NCBI GenBank assembly: GCA_030388725.1
Contig: CP128857.1
Location: 2,728,001-2,792,000, forward strand
Length of the DNA: 64,000 nucleotides
Source of the DNA: Prodigiosinella aquatilis
Lineage (GTDB): Bacteria > Pseudomonadota > Gammaproteobacteria > Enterobacterales > Enterobacteriaceae
Reading direction: 5' to 3'
This document shows positions 1 to 8,769 of the stretch, one piece after another. The notes beneath the pieces were generated by a model. The model was not told the DNA's origin, did no database searches, and saw only the letters and a list, made by a program, of their open reading frames with translations. Made by a program: the position numbers and the translations under genes. Position 1 is the stretch's first letter. Each line of letters opens with the position of its first letter.

Positions 1-554
1 CCGGACCAGACGATTTCACCGGTTCGTACCAGCATCAGTTGCATATCCAGATTGGGCGAATTCACATCACCACTGACATCGCTGTACAGTGCATATTGTG
101 CGCCGATGTAACGCGCCAGACCAATGGCTTTGGTCCGTGATCCCAGGCTATCCTCCGCAGAAATTCCCAATGTTTGTCGGGCAACGGCTAATTGTTCCCG
201 TGACACCACCGTAAACACCGTGTTAGCTGCCAGTGCATGATAGAGAGACGTGGTGGCGTTGACTGTTTGCAGCGCACCGTTGGTGTTATTTTTCATGTTA
301 TCCACCAACAGAATACTGCCCTTGTTGATGCCGCTCGTCTTGAGCATCTGATCAATCAATGGTGTTATGCTCGCGTCCCAGTCAAATGTCAGAAGTTTAG
401 GCGGTACAGGTAGGGGCTCACTTTGTGGCGGCAATGCTGGTTTTTCCGGTTGTACCGGCTCAATGCTGGCAGGCGGTTGTCCAGACTCGGGTGGACGGCT
501 GGAACACCCAGCCAGTACCAGCGCCAACAGCAATAGTCCTAGATATTTTTTCAT
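1..554 (-). CDS. lpoB: Penicillin-binding protein activator LpoB (3' end cut by window edge)
   Basis: Outer-membrane lipoprotein that activates the peptidoglycan synthase PBP1b. The start codon lies at 552-554. The first 20 residues form a lipoprotein signal with a lipobox (LAGC), then a Pro-rich linker that would span the periplasm, then the globular LpoB domain (segments such as SILLVDNMKNNTNG and the TVVSREQL stretch). About 184 codons are visible and the C-terminus lies before base 1. In E. coli the order is hinT-ycfL-lpoB; here hinT is followed directly by lpoB after about 150 bases and no ycfL is present. The identity rests on the lipobox, the domain sequence and the neighbour hinT. Confidence 0.93.
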   Translation of the reverse strand, partial: MKKYLGLLLLALVLAGCSSRPPESGQPPASIEPVQPEKPALPPQSEPLPVPPKLLTFDWDASITPLIDQMLKTSGINKGSILLVDNMKNNTNGALQTVNATTSLYHALAANTVFTVVSREQLAVARQTLGISAEDSLGSRTKAIGLARYIGAQYALYSDVSGDVNSPNLDMQLMLVRTGEIVWS

Positions 555-706
555 ATTTATCCTCGTAACATGCCTACCGAAAGCGCTGAAAACGTGCCTG
601 TCTCACATTTCAGCTACTGTGCATTGAAAAATATTCTGCATGTTGTCAGAAAAATGACACCGTCACCGGACAGGGTATCAATGGATCTGCACATGACAGG
701 CATAAA

Positions 707-1057
707 TTAAATAGCCAGCAAAGGCCCCAGCGCACATCCGCCAAGAAGGTGCATATGTACGTGATAAACTTCCTGTCCGCCATGACGATTACAATTAATA
801 ATCAAGCGGTAACCATCATCAGCAATCCCTTCCTGCTGCGCAATTTTTCCGGCAACCGTAATCATGCGACCTAAAGCGGCTTCATGCTCGGCGGTGGTGT
901 CATTAACGGTTGGAATCAACACATTCGGAACAATCAGAATATGGGTAGGTGTTCGTGGTGCGATGTCACGGAAAGCCGTGACCAATTCATCCTGGTAGAC
1001 CACATCGGCAGGAATCTCCCGGCGGATAATTTTACTAAAAATAGTTTCTTCAGCCAT
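707..1057 (-). CDS. hinT: HinT purine nucleoside phosphoramidase (HIT family)
   Basis: Hydrolyses AMP-lysine and other adenosine phosphoramidates in the cytoplasm. The 116-residue protein begins MAEETIFSKIIRREIP, as in other enterobacterial HinT, and carries the histidine triad HVHMH near residue 100, the catalytic motif of the family. The C-terminus (LGGCALGPLLAI) is a few residues shorter than in E. coli and has Cys where an Arg is usual. It lies upstream of lpoB on the same strand, as in relatives. Confidence 0.96.
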   Translation of the reverse strand: MAEETIFSKIIRREIPADVVYQDELVTAFRDIAPRTPTHILIVPNVLIPTVNDTTAEHEAALGRMITVAGKIAQQEGIADDGYRLIINCNRHGGQEVYHVHMHLLGGCALGPLLAI

Positions 1058-1167
1058 GATATATATCCTTTAAAAATCGACACTGGTTAGCAGTGTGCTG
1101 GCAGTATGCGTGTTGAATCTGGTTATTTTCAACTTTCTTTGTCGCTTTAAGCAAACTAACCCTATGG

Positions 1168-2229
1168 TTATACAGAAAATGCTGTAGCGGACATTCCCAG
1201 CTGACGCCCGGCAGCGACAATTCTCTGCCATTCCTGATCTGAAACCGTTACACCAACCTCGGTACGCTGTTGCCGTGTCTGTATCTCCGGCTCACCCGCA
1301 ATCAATATTGGTGTATTCGGATCCGTGGCTTTTGAGGAACGGACGTACTCCAGCATGTCATCATATTCCCGTTGCAGCCACTCCATGGCAACCAGCTGAG
1401 AAGGATCGATCACAATGGTCGTCATGTTGTTCACAATTGCTCCCTGGCGTTGGTTGTTTGGCTGAACCGTTCCCCCACCAGACAAAATACCGGCCAGCAA
1501 CTCTGCCGCCAGTACCAGTCCACCGCCTTTATGCAGAGCAATCGGCCTCAGCGCGCCGGTACTTTCGCCCTCCCACATAACACGGGGATCGTTGGTCGGA
1601 TGCCCTTTCTGGTCCAGCATGACATCGTCATCAAATTTTTTGCCAGCCAGATAAGCCACCCGTGTTTTCCCCAACGCGACCATGCTGGTAGCAAAATCAA
1701 GAATAAACGCTGGGTGCTCGTGAGTGCCAGGGAAAGCAATACAAATCGGATTGGTTCCGAAACGCGCTTCGCTGCCACCAAAAGGTGCAACCAGCGGCGG
1801 CAGGTCATTAACGTTAACAAAGTGGATGGCTATCATGCCGGCCTCGGCCGCCATTTCTCCATACGTTCCAATTCGGCCAAGATGGCAAGTCGATGATAAT
1901 GTCATCAGGCAGACACCGGTTGTTTTTACTCGCTCAATAGCAGCTTGCATCGCCTCTTTCCCGGTACGCTGACCGAAGCCACGATCACCGGCAAACTGTA
2001 GCACAGCACCAGCATCACGTAATAAACGCGCAGGTGTATTCGGGTGCATCAAGCCTTGGGCAATAAAGCTGACATAGTCCGGCAACATGCCGACACCATG
2101 GCTATCGTGTCCTTTCAGGTTGGCGGCCACCAGATGATCGGACACGCATAACGCTTCATCTTCCCCACATCCTGCCTTTCGTAACAATTCACGCGAAATC
2201 TGTATTAACTGGTCGGCTGAAATCTGCAT
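1168..2229 (-). CDS. YbiC/HcxB-like malate/L-lactate dehydrogenase family oxidoreductase
   Basis: NAD(P)-dependent 2-hydroxycarboxylate dehydrogenase of the Ldh2/malate-L-sulfolactate family. Residues near the N-terminus (DHLVAANLKGHDSHGVGM) carry the family's conserved Asn and Gly-His-Asp-Ser-His segment, and RFGTNPICIAFP and DFATSMVALGKTR are further family motifs. I chose the Met at 2229 because AAGGGAAG lies just upstream and the protein (353 residues) then begins MQISADQL; a Met 10 codons earlier at 2259 lacks such a site. The overall pattern is closest to E. coli YbiC, but the substrate cannot be read from the sequence. It is a single gene between hinT and ptsG. Confidence 0.85.
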   Translation of the reverse strand: MQISADQLIQISRELLRKAGCGEDEALCVSDHLVAANLKGHDSHGVGMLPDYVSFIAQGLMHPNTPARLLRDAGAVLQFAGDRGFGQRTGKEAMQAAIERVKTTGVCLMTLSSTCHLGRIGTYGEMAAEAGMIAIHFVNVNDLPPLVAPFGGSEARFGTNPICIAFPGTHEHPAFILDFATSMVALGKTRVAYLAGKKFDDDVMLDQKGHPTNDPRVMWEGESTGALRPIALHKGGGLVLAAELLAGILSGGGTVQPNNQRQGAIVNNMTTIVIDPSQLVAMEWLQREYDDMLEYVRSSKATDPNTPILIAGEPEIQTRQQRTEVGVTVSDQEWQRIVAAGRQLGMSATAFSV

Positions 2230-2350
2230 CACTCTTCCCTTCAAAGTATGGTTAATCATGTTGCTACCGGTTGTCCTTTTATCCTACTGCTGAAATCCTC
2301 TGAGAGGGAACCGATTATCGATTTCATGTCCAGACTGTTTTTTACGCATG

Positions 2351-2372
2351 AAAAAGGGCGCTTTCGCGCCCT
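2351..2372 (-). terminator. Intrinsic terminator of ptsG
   Basis: A 7-bp perfect stem (AGGGCGC/GCGCCCT, loop of four) is followed on the minus strand by a run of Ts. It lies 27 bases after the ptsG stop codon and before the YbiC-like gene. Confidence 0.88.
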
Positions 2373-2398
2373 CTTCCCAATAACAACCACTATCTTGC

Positions 2399-3832
2399 TT
2401 AGTGATTGCGGATATAGTCATCCATATCGGTTTTAAGGTTATCAGACTTGGTACCAAATATAGCCTGGACACCAGAGCCGGCAACAACAACACCGGCCGC
2501 ACCCAATTGTTTCAGACTAGCCTGATCCACCTTGGCAACATCGCTTACGCTAACACGCAAACGAGTAATACAAGCGTCCAGATTAGTGATATTTTCTTTA
2601 CCACCGAATGCCGATACCAACGAAGCCGCCATTTCGGTGTTGTTCTGTGAGAGCTGCTCGATAGTGGAATCTTCACGACCGGGTGTTTTCAAGTCCAGTT
2701 TGACAATCAACACACGGAAAATAGTGTAATAAACGAGCGCATAACCAAGGCCCACAATCGGGAACAACCACAGTCTGCTACCGTGGCCACTTAATACGAT
2801 GAAGTCGATCAGGCCATGGGAGAAACTGGTGCCATCTCGCATACCCAGCAGGATGCAGATCGGGAATGCCAGACCTGCCAGAATAGCGTGGATTACATAA
2901 AGAATTGGCGCCACAAATAGGAAAGAGAACTCAATCGGCTCAGTGATCCCTGTCAGGAAAGAGGTCAATGCCGCAGAGATCATAATCCCACCGACTTTAG
3001 CGCGATTTTCCGGTTTGGCTGTATGCCAAATGGCAATGGCCGCAGCCGGCAGACCGTACATTTTAAACAGGAAACCACCAGACAGTTTGCCAGCAGTCGG
3101 GTCACCCGCCATGTAACGAGGAATATCGCCATGAAATACCTGACCCGCCGCATTGGTGAACTCACCAATCTGCATCTGGAAAGGTACGTTCCAGATATGG
3201 TGTAAACCAAACGGTACCAGGCTACGTTCGACAAGACCGTAGATAAAGAAGGCTACTACCGGGTTCTGATAAGCCGCCCACTGAGAGAAAGTCTGGATAA
3301 CGCTTCCCACTGGTGGCCAAATGAAAGACAGAACCAGACCTGTGATAATTGCAGCCAGTCCGGAAATAATCGGTACAAACCGTTTACCGGCGAAGAAACC
3401 CAGATACTCCGGCAACTGAATGCGGTAGAAACGATTAAACATGTACGCCGCAATGGCGCCTGCAATAATCCCCCCCAGAACCCCAGTATCGGCCAAATGC
3501 TTGGCAGCGATTTCTGCCGCTGGCAAATGCAGTACCAATGGTGCCACAACGGCCATGGTTTTGACCATGATGCCATAGGCGACTACTGAAGCCAGTGCTG
3601 AAACACCGTCGTTATTGGTGAAGCCCAGCGCGACACCAATAGCAAAAATCAGTGGCATATTGGCAAATACCGAATCACCGGCTTGTGCCATGACACTAGA
3701 GACAACCGCAGGTAACCAGCTAAAATTGGCCGATCCGACGCCCAGCAAAATACCTGCAATAGGCAGTACAGATACCGGCAGCATGAGCGACTTACCTACT
3801 TTTTGCAGGTTTGCAAATGCGTTTTTAAACAT
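2399..3832 (-). CDS. ptsG: PTS glucose-specific enzyme IIBC
   Basis: Inner-membrane glucose permease of the phosphotransferase system; it imports glucose and phosphorylates it with phosphate from Crr/EIIA. The 477 residues comprise an N-terminal EIIC domain with multiple membrane segments (to about residue 385) and a C-terminal EIIB domain with the phosphorylatable cysteine in NLDACITRLRV. Length and N-terminus (MFKNAFANLQKVGKSLMLPVSVLPIAG) match E. coli PtsG. The leader keeps operators and a small-RNA pairing segment, annotated separately. It is transcribed alone and ends in its own terminator. Confidence 0.97.
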   Translation of the reverse strand: MFKNAFANLQKVGKSLMLPVSVLPIAGILLGVGSANFSWLPAVVSSVMAQAGDSVFANMPLIFAIGVALGFTNNDGVSALASVVAYGIMVKTMAVVAPLVLHLPAAEIAAKHLADTGVLGGIIAGAIAAYMFNRFYRIQLPEYLGFFAGKRFVPIISGLAAIITGLVLSFIWPPVGSVIQTFSQWAAYQNPVVAFFIYGLVERSLVPFGLHHIWNVPFQMQIGEFTNAAGQVFHGDIPRYMAGDPTAGKLSGGFLFKMYGLPAAAIAIWHTAKPENRAKVGGIMISAALTSFLTGITEPIEFSFLFVAPILYVIHAILAGLAFPICILLGMRDGTSFSHGLIDFIVLSGHGSRLWLFPIVGLGYALVYYTIFRVLIVKLDLKTPGREDSTIEQLSQNNTEMAASLVSAFGGKENITNLDACITRLRVSVSDVAKVDQASLKQLGAAGVVVAGSGVQAIFGTKSDNLKTDMDDYIRNH

Positions 3833-3846
3833 AATTGAGAGTGCTC

Positions 3847-3854
3847 CTGAGTAT
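3847..3854 (-). promoter_or_regulatory. SgrS-type pairing segment in the ptsG leader
   Basis: On the transcript the segment just upstream of ptsG reads ATACTCAGGAGCACTCTC, almost identical to the E. coli leader in which SgrS pairs with the ribosome binding site region during glucose-phosphate stress. The ATACTCAG core and the AGGAG ribosome site adjoin each other. An SgrS gene is not in this window, so regulation is inferred from the conserved target. Confidence 0.6.
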
Positions 3855-3937
3855 ATAGTGCTAGTACTTTTATTTCTTATATGGCATTGAAGGTGGGGAT
3901 AACATTCTTCCCGGTGTTGGGTGTCTTAGCACCCTTA

Positions 3938-3962
3938 TAATTTTTACGCAGAGTAAAATAAA
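3938..3962 (-). promoter_or_regulatory. Mlc operator of ptsG
   Basis: The minus strand holds TTTTACTCTGCGTAAAA inside an AT-rich inverted repeat, nearly the same as the Mlc site of E. coli ptsG. Just downstream the leader forms a hairpin (GGGTGC...GACACCC), as in E. coli. Mlc represses ptsG when glucose is absent. Confidence 0.65.
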
Positions 3963-3976
3963 TGTCGTGTTCAATG

Positions 3977-3992
3977 TTTGATAACAGTCACG
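3977..3992 (-). promoter_or_regulatory. CRP site of ptsG
   Basis: The minus strand reads CGTGACTGTTATCAAA, which matches TGTGA-N6-TCACA at 8 of 10 positions and the placement of the CRP site ahead of the Mlc operator in E. coli ptsG. It would activate ptsG with cAMP-CRP. Confidence 0.6.
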
Positions 3993-4149
3993 TTTTAATG
4001 TACGGATAGACAGCATCCATACTAAAAGTCTCGTTATTTGCTATCAATCACTAAAAAAAGCCACAACCCGGCCCAGATACATGCCGAGTTAGACTTATAT
4101 TCTTGTCCATTAATTACGAAGCGAAAAAAAACCCGGCTATTCTCAACCA

Positions 4150-4947
4150 CTATTCAGTGGCGGTCAACCGTGCTGAATCAATATGAAATAGCTGTGAAAA
4201 GTTATGGGTGGTGGTCATTGCCAACGTTTCCAGACTGACGCCTTTGAGGACAGACAAATATTCAGCGACGTCACGGACATAGGCAGGCTGATTTTCTTTG
4301 CCCCGATAGGGCACCGGTGCTAGCCACGGTGAATCAGTTTCAATCAGCATTCTGTCCAGCGGTATATATCGAGCAACCTCGCGTAGCTCTTCTGCATTAC
4401 GAAACGTGACAATACCTGAAAAAGAGATATAGAACCCCATATCCAGCAGTTTCCTTGCTGTTGGCAGATCTTCTGTAAAACAGTGTAATACGCCGCCGCA
4501 GGCTTCTACATTTTCTTCTTCCAGAATCGTCAACGTGTCTTCACGGGCCGAACGGGTATGCACAATGACCGGTTTGTTTAACTCGCGGCCAATGCGGATA
4601 TGCTCCCGAAAAGACGCTTGTTGCTGCACTTTGGTTTCCTGCTGATAATAATAATCCAGGCCGGTTTCCCCCATTGCCACCACCGCAGGAGAAGAAGCCA
4701 ACTCGCGCAGTTCAGCATAATCATAAGGCGCATCCTGATTAAGCGGATGTACTCCACAGGAAAAAGCGACATTCTCTCTTTCACCGATAAGCTCAGTCAT
4801 CGCGCGAAAACCAGTCAATGTGGTTGCAACAGCCAACACAAACCCAACATCCCGGCATTGCGCTTTTTCAAGCACATCGGTGACATTTTTATGCAAAGAC
4901 TGGTAATCCAGTCCGTCAAGATGGCAGTGAGAATCAACTAACAACAT
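4150..4947 (-). CDS. ycfH: TatD-family metal-dependent hydrolase YcfH
   Basis: TatD/YcfH family metal-dependent hydrolase (putative deoxyribonuclease), 265 residues in a TIM-barrel fold. The metal-binding motif DSHCHLDG is at residues 5-12, GETGLDYYY near 95, and ETDSPWLAPVP near 205; these carry the family's metal ligands. It is the last gene of the long minus-strand operon and starts 18 bases after holB ends. The physiological substrate is not established for the family. Confidence 0.95.
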   Translation of the reverse strand: MLLVDSHCHLDGLDYQSLHKNVTDVLEKAQCRDVGFVLAVATTLTGFRAMTELIGERENVAFSCGVHPLNQDAPYDYAELRELASSPAVVAMGETGLDYYYQQETKVQQQASFREHIRIGRELNKPVIVHTRSAREDTLTILEEENVEACGGVLHCFTEDLPTARKLLDMGFYISFSGIVTFRNAEELREVARYIPLDRMLIETDSPWLAPVPYRGKENQPAYVRDVAEYLSVLKGVSLETLAMTTTHNFSQLFHIDSARLTATE

Positions 4948-4965
4948 ATAGCTATCCAGTAGTAA

Positions 4966-5979
4966 TCAGACAGAAAATGGATGGGATGGCAAAAGCGTTG
5001 CTACCGACAGATTTTGTTCCCAGTTAAGCAGCCGTTCTGTTAACAATAATTCGCGGTTCACACCGGTGATGGCGCGCAACTGATGACGGCATTGTAACCA
5101 TTGACGCAATTCATGGTGTAGTCGATCACTGTCCAGCGTGTTCGCCAATTGTTGCACCAGATGAAGCTGATCCTGATTAACCAGATAGTCCTCTGCTCCA
5201 TGCTGACACTTTATGGCATCGAGTAGCAGCGCAGACAACCAGTGAATTCGATCATCAACATCTTCGTGATTCAACGGGGTAACTAATGGCAAAAAGTTCC
5301 GTTGTGTCAAACAATCAGACAACGTCAAGCACAGTGTTTGCCGTGGTTTCCAATGTTCAGGCTGCAACAGTTTAGCGGCAGCCAGCGGTGCACCGGCATA
5401 TAATCTCAGCGCCGTCAGTGTCGCCTGACTGTCCATCGGATAGTGACTACTCAGCCATTGCACGCTATACGCTTCATCCGGCACATCAAGATAATGGTAT
5501 AAACAACGGCTGCGAAAGGTTGACAACAAGCGAGAAGGCTCTCTGCATCCCAGTAAGAAATAGGTCTCCATCGGTGGCTCTTCAAGCGTTTTCAGCAAAG
5601 CATTGGCCGCAGCTTCGGTTAATGACTCTGCCAGCGGCAACCAAATCAGTTTCACTCCCCCTTGACGGGCATGCTGATATATTGTCTCCAGCACGTCACG
5701 TACTGCATCGACCCCCAGACTCTGCTTTCCTTTTTCAGGACGGAGCACATGCCAATCAGGATGAGTACCAGCACGCATTAACTGGCAAGAATGGCATTTC
5801 CCGCAACTTTTAATCCCCTCTCGCTGCTGACACAATAGCCAGCGACCTAACGCATACACCAGCGAGGCATCGCCCATGCCAGTCAATGCGTGAATCAGCA
5901 ATGCATGGTGCCCACGTCCTGACTGATACTGCCCAAGCAGCTGACGATAAGAAGAATTAAGCCACGGATACCATTCCAT
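4966..5979 (-). CDS. holB: DNA polymerase III subunit delta'
   Basis: Subunit of the clamp-loader complex that places the beta clamp on DNA. The 337-residue protein begins MEWYPWLNSSY and has a zinc-binding cysteine cluster (SCGKCHSC near residue 60) and an RFC-type domain with the segment LLKTLEEPP (near 125). As in E. coli delta', the P-loop region (ALTGMGDASL) is degenerate and unlikely to bind ATP. Its start overlaps the tmk stop codon by one base, implying translational coupling. Confidence 0.96.
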   Translation of the reverse strand: MEWYPWLNSSYRQLLGQYQSGRGHHALLIHALTGMGDASLVYALGRWLLCQQREGIKSCGKCHSCQLMRAGTHPDWHVLRPEKGKQSLGVDAVRDVLETIYQHARQGGVKLIWLPLAESLTEAAANALLKTLEEPPMETYFLLGCREPSRLLSTFRSRCLYHYLDVPDEAYSVQWLSSHYPMDSQATLTALRLYAGAPLAAAKLLQPEHWKPRQTLCLTLSDCLTQRNFLPLVTPLNHEDVDDRIHWLSALLLDAIKCQHGAEDYLVNQDQLHLVQQLANTLDSDRLHHELRQWLQCRHQLRAITGVNRELLLTERLLNWEQNLSVATLLPSHPFSV

Positions 5980-6632
5980 CAGTCTTGTACCTCACCAGAG
6001 ATTCCCGACTGCCGTAACCACTGCGACAAGACATTACTAATATTGTTGCCAACTTCGTCAATGGATTGGGACGCGTCAATCGTAATGATACTGTCATCCT
6101 GAGCAGCCAATTCCCGATATCGCGTCCGAGTTCGTTCAAAAAATGCTAGTGACTCCTGTTCGATACGATCCAGTTCACCGCGTTGGCGAGCACGCTGAAG
6201 ACCCATTGCTGGTGGTAAATCGAGATATAATGTCAAATCAGGACGAAAGTCGCCCAGCACCGTATCACGTAGCGATAGTAGTAACTGAGGATCAATACCC
6301 CGCCCGCCACCTTGATAAGCCTGAGAAGAGAGGTCGTGGCGATCACCAATTACCCAGATTCCACGAGCCAATGCGGGTTTTATCACATTATCAACTAACT
6401 GTACCCGCGCAGCATAAAGCATCAGCAGTTCGGCTTTATCCGTTACCTTTTCGCCATCAATCCCTTGCTTAATCAGATCACGCAGTTTTTCTGCCAATGG
6501 TGTGCCCCCCGGTTCACGGGTAAACATCACATCCTGAATACCAAACCGGCGCAATGTATCAACTATCACATTTCTAGCACTGGTTTTCCCTGCTCCCTCA
6601 AGGCCTTCAATGACAATGAATTTACTGTTCAT
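5979..6632 (-). CDS. tmk: Thymidylate kinase
   Basis: Phosphorylates dTMP to dTDP for DNA synthesis. The 217-residue protein has the P-loop GLEGAGKTS at residues 9-17, the substrate-binding segment FTREPGGTPLAEKLRD near 38, and the lid-region DRHDLSSQAYQGGGRG near 100. It sits between mltG and holB, with one-base overlaps on both sides, exactly as in other Enterobacterales. Confidence 0.97.
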   Translation of the reverse strand: MNSKFIVIEGLEGAGKTSARNVIVDTLRRFGIQDVMFTREPGGTPLAEKLRDLIKQGIDGEKVTDKAELLMLYAARVQLVDNVIKPALARGIWVIGDRHDLSSQAYQGGGRGIDPQLLLSLRDTVLGDFRPDLTLYLDLPPAMGLQRARQRGELDRIEQESLAFFERTRTRYRELAAQDDSIITIDASQSIDEVGNNISNVLSQWLRQSGISGEVQD

Positions 6633-7657
6633 TATTTTCCTTCGCTGGCCAAAACTGAACGGTATTGCTGAACAGCTCGGTTATGCTCCACCAGGTTGGT
6701 GGTAAATGTATGCCCACCTTTACCCGTCGCCACAAAGTAGAAGTAATTTGTTTTGGCAGGATGTGCGGCAGCTTCCAGGGATGCCTTGCCAGGCATCGCA
6801 ATCGGTGTCGGCGGCAAACCGATAATAGTATAAGTATTGTATGGGGTTGGCGTATCAAGCGCTTTACGCGTAATGACACCATCGTAGCTGTCCCCCATAC
6901 CATAGATAACCGAAGGATCTGTCTGCAGGCGCATCCCTACCCGTAAACGGTTGATAAAAACTGAGGCGACCAGTGCCCGCTCTTCATTCACCGCCGTTTC
7001 TTTCTCGATAATCGACGCCATGGTCAGCAATTCATCCGGTGTTTTATAGGGCAACCCTTTCTGACGTCCCTGCCAAATATTACTGAGTGTTTTTTCCATA
7101 CGCTGATGTGCGCGCAACAACAGTGATTTGTCGGTCGTACCTGCGGTGTACAAATAAGTATCGGGATAAAACCAGCCTTCTGGGTTAGGTTTATCCTTGA
7201 TGTTCAATACATCGGCAATATCCTGAACACTTTCATTGCTCAGAGTATGTTTAATATAAGGGGCCTGTTTCAATATCTCCAGCCAGTCTTTCAGGCGGGA
7301 ACCTTCAATAAAACGAATAGGAAATTGAGCTTCTTTACCACTGGCCAGTAAGGCCAGCATGTCACGGACGGTCATGCCAGGAATAAATCGATAACTGCCA
7401 GCTTTGAAGTTCGCCAATTCAGGCTCTATCCGTAATAACCAGGGAAACCATGCACTCTTCTTTATCACCTGCTTTTCAATCAACAGTGTTTCCAGCGCTT
7501 CGCGGCCAGTTCCTGTTGGGAGCGTGAAAATGATATCCTGCTTGATCAATAGTGGCGATAGTGCAAAACGCTGTACCTGTTTCCAAAAAACGACTGCGCC
7601 AATAATCAGAAAGGTTACGATCAAAAGACCAATTTTGGTTCTCTGCATAAAAATCAT
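6632..7657 (-). CDS. mltG: Endolytic peptidoglycan transglycosylase MltG
   Basis: Inner-membrane lytic transglycosylase that cleaves nascent glycan strands and is thought to terminate their elongation. The 341 residues comprise one N-terminal membrane segment (about 9-28), a LysM-like region, and the YceG catalytic domain, with the catalytic Glu in ASIIEKETAV (near residue 217) and QTDPSVIYGMG. The start at 7657 overlaps the pabC stop as ATGA. A second Met three codons later is possible. It belongs to the fab/tmk operon. Confidence 0.94.
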   Translation of the reverse strand: MIFMQRTKIGLLIVTFLIIGAVVFWKQVQRFALSPLLIKQDIIFTLPTGTGREALETLLIEKQVIKKSAWFPWLLRIEPELANFKAGSYRFIPGMTVRDMLALLASGKEAQFPIRFIEGSRLKDWLEILKQAPYIKHTLSNESVQDIADVLNIKDKPNPEGWFYPDTYLYTAGTTDKSLLLRAHQRMEKTLSNIWQGRQKGLPYKTPDELLTMASIIEKETAVNEERALVASVFINRLRVGMRLQTDPSVIYGMGDSYDGVITRKALDTPTPYNTYTIIGLPPTPIAMPGKASLEAAAHPAKTNYFYFVATGKGGHTFTTNLVEHNRAVQQYRSVLASEGK

Positions 7658-8457
7658 GACTCATGGTTAGGGCTCAGAAAATCATAAAGCTTTCTTGAGC
7701 GATAACACCAGGTATTCACCTGATTTACGGGAATTATTGGCATTAATGCATTACAAACTATCAGTTCTTCCGCATCCACCAATGTCTCCAGCGGTACATT
7801 TACAATCTGCAACCGAAAATCTGACACTGCCAACTGCGCAATAATATGCTGCCGCGCCACGCCATCCACACCAGCTTGCGATACATCTGGCGTATATACC
7901 ACGTTTCCCTTGCGCCAGAATAAATTAGCCGCACAGCATTCCACCACCCAGCCAGCGGTGTCAAGCACCAAGGCCTCATCAGCACTGGTCTGTTCAAGAT
8001 GCATACGGATGAATATCTGTTCAAGCCGATTCAGATGCTTTATCCCGGCCAACAATGTGCTTCTGGCTAATCTTACCGGACTAACCGCCAGGCTAATGCC
8101 TTCGCTTCGCCAACGTGCATAATGTTCAGGATAGTCAGACTGCATAACAATACGCGTGGATCCTTGGCAACCACCAGGGCTGTATCCTCGCCCACCCTGC
8201 CCTCGGGTGATGATAACCTTCACAACACCATTTCTGTATCCACGAGCAGCCTGATGCATTTCAGCCTCAAGTTTTTGCCACTCCACGGTGGGTAACATCA
8301 ATTTTTCTGCCGCCTGCTGTAAACGTTGCAGATGACGCTCAAACCATACGATACGATCATCCACCACTCTTGCTGTGGTAAAGCAGCCATCACCAAACTG
8401 AGTACCACGATCCAATGCCGACAGTTGTTGTTCCTGTTCACCATTAATCCAGAGCAT
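7654..8457 (-). CDS. pabC: Aminodeoxychorismate lyase
   Basis: PLP enzyme that converts 4-amino-4-deoxychorismate to 4-aminobenzoate and pyruvate in folate synthesis. The 267-residue protein is of class IV aminotransferase fold, with DRGTQFGDGCFTTARV near residue 16 and the Schiff-base lysine in the GIKHLNRLEQ segment (about 140). It follows fabF after a 312-base gap that holds two terminator hairpins and a repeat, so its expression may depend partly on its own promoter. Confidence 0.95.
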   Translation of the reverse strand: MLWINGEQEQQLSALDRGTQFGDGCFTTARVVDDRIVWFERHLQRLQQAAEKLMLPTVEWQKLEAEMHQAARGYRNGVVKVIITRGQGGRGYSPGGCQGSTRIVMQSDYPEHYARWRSEGISLAVSPVRLARSTLLAGIKHLNRLEQIFIRMHLEQTSADEALVLDTAGWVVECCAANLFWRKGNVVYTPDVSQAGVDGVARQHIIAQLAVSDFRLQIVNVPLETLVDAEELIVCNALMPIIPVNQVNTWCYRSRKLYDFLSPNHES

Positions 8458-8546
8458 AGTATTAACTCTCCTTTGACCAAATCAGCTTGTCAGTGCATGC
8501 CATCATTCACAAGTAGCCGCTATCTGATTTTATATAGATCCAAAAA

Positions 8547-8567
8547 AAACCCGGTAAAACCGGGTTT
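8547..8567 (-). terminator. Terminator hairpin, left copy (fabF direction)
   Basis: A 9-bp perfect stem around CCCGGTAAAACCGGG is followed on the minus strand by eight Ts (8542-8549), so it should stop transcription coming from fabF. An identical 21-base hairpin recurs at 8732-8752. Confidence 0.8.
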
Positions 8568-8599
8568 CAGACCGTTGACAAACCTATGTATCGAGTCAG

Positions 8600-8708
8600 A
8601 GCGGTGATAATGAGAGAGAAGAGTAAAGCATCCGAGCCAAGGATGGCGCGGTTTGAGCTTACAGGGAGGTACTTGCAGCGTCTTTACGATCTTCTCATTA
8701 TCGCCGCT
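8600..8708. repeat. Palindromic intergenic repeat between two identical terminator hairpins
   Basis: The 16-base arms AGCGGTGATAATGAGA (8600-8615) and its complement (8693-8708) pair with a single G-U type mismatch. Inner arms GTAAAG/CTTTAC and a small CATCC/GGATG hairpin lie between them, so the whole segment can fold into one long branched hairpin in DNA or RNA. No reading frame is convincing. The design resembles the small palindromic, MITE-like repeats of enterobacterial intergenic regions. I cannot name the family. Confidence 0.6.
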
Positions 8709-8731
8709 ATATAGACGTTGTCATCAAACTC

Positions 8732-8752
8732 AAACCCGGTAAAACCGGGTTT
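8732..8752 (+). terminator. Terminator hairpin, right copy
   Basis: Identical to the hairpin at 8547-8567. Here the T run (to 8755) follows on the plus strand, whereas on the minus strand only three Ts follow. It lies 14 bases after the fabF stop codon. Confidence 0.65.
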
Positions 8753-8769
8753 TTTACTAAAACATCATA

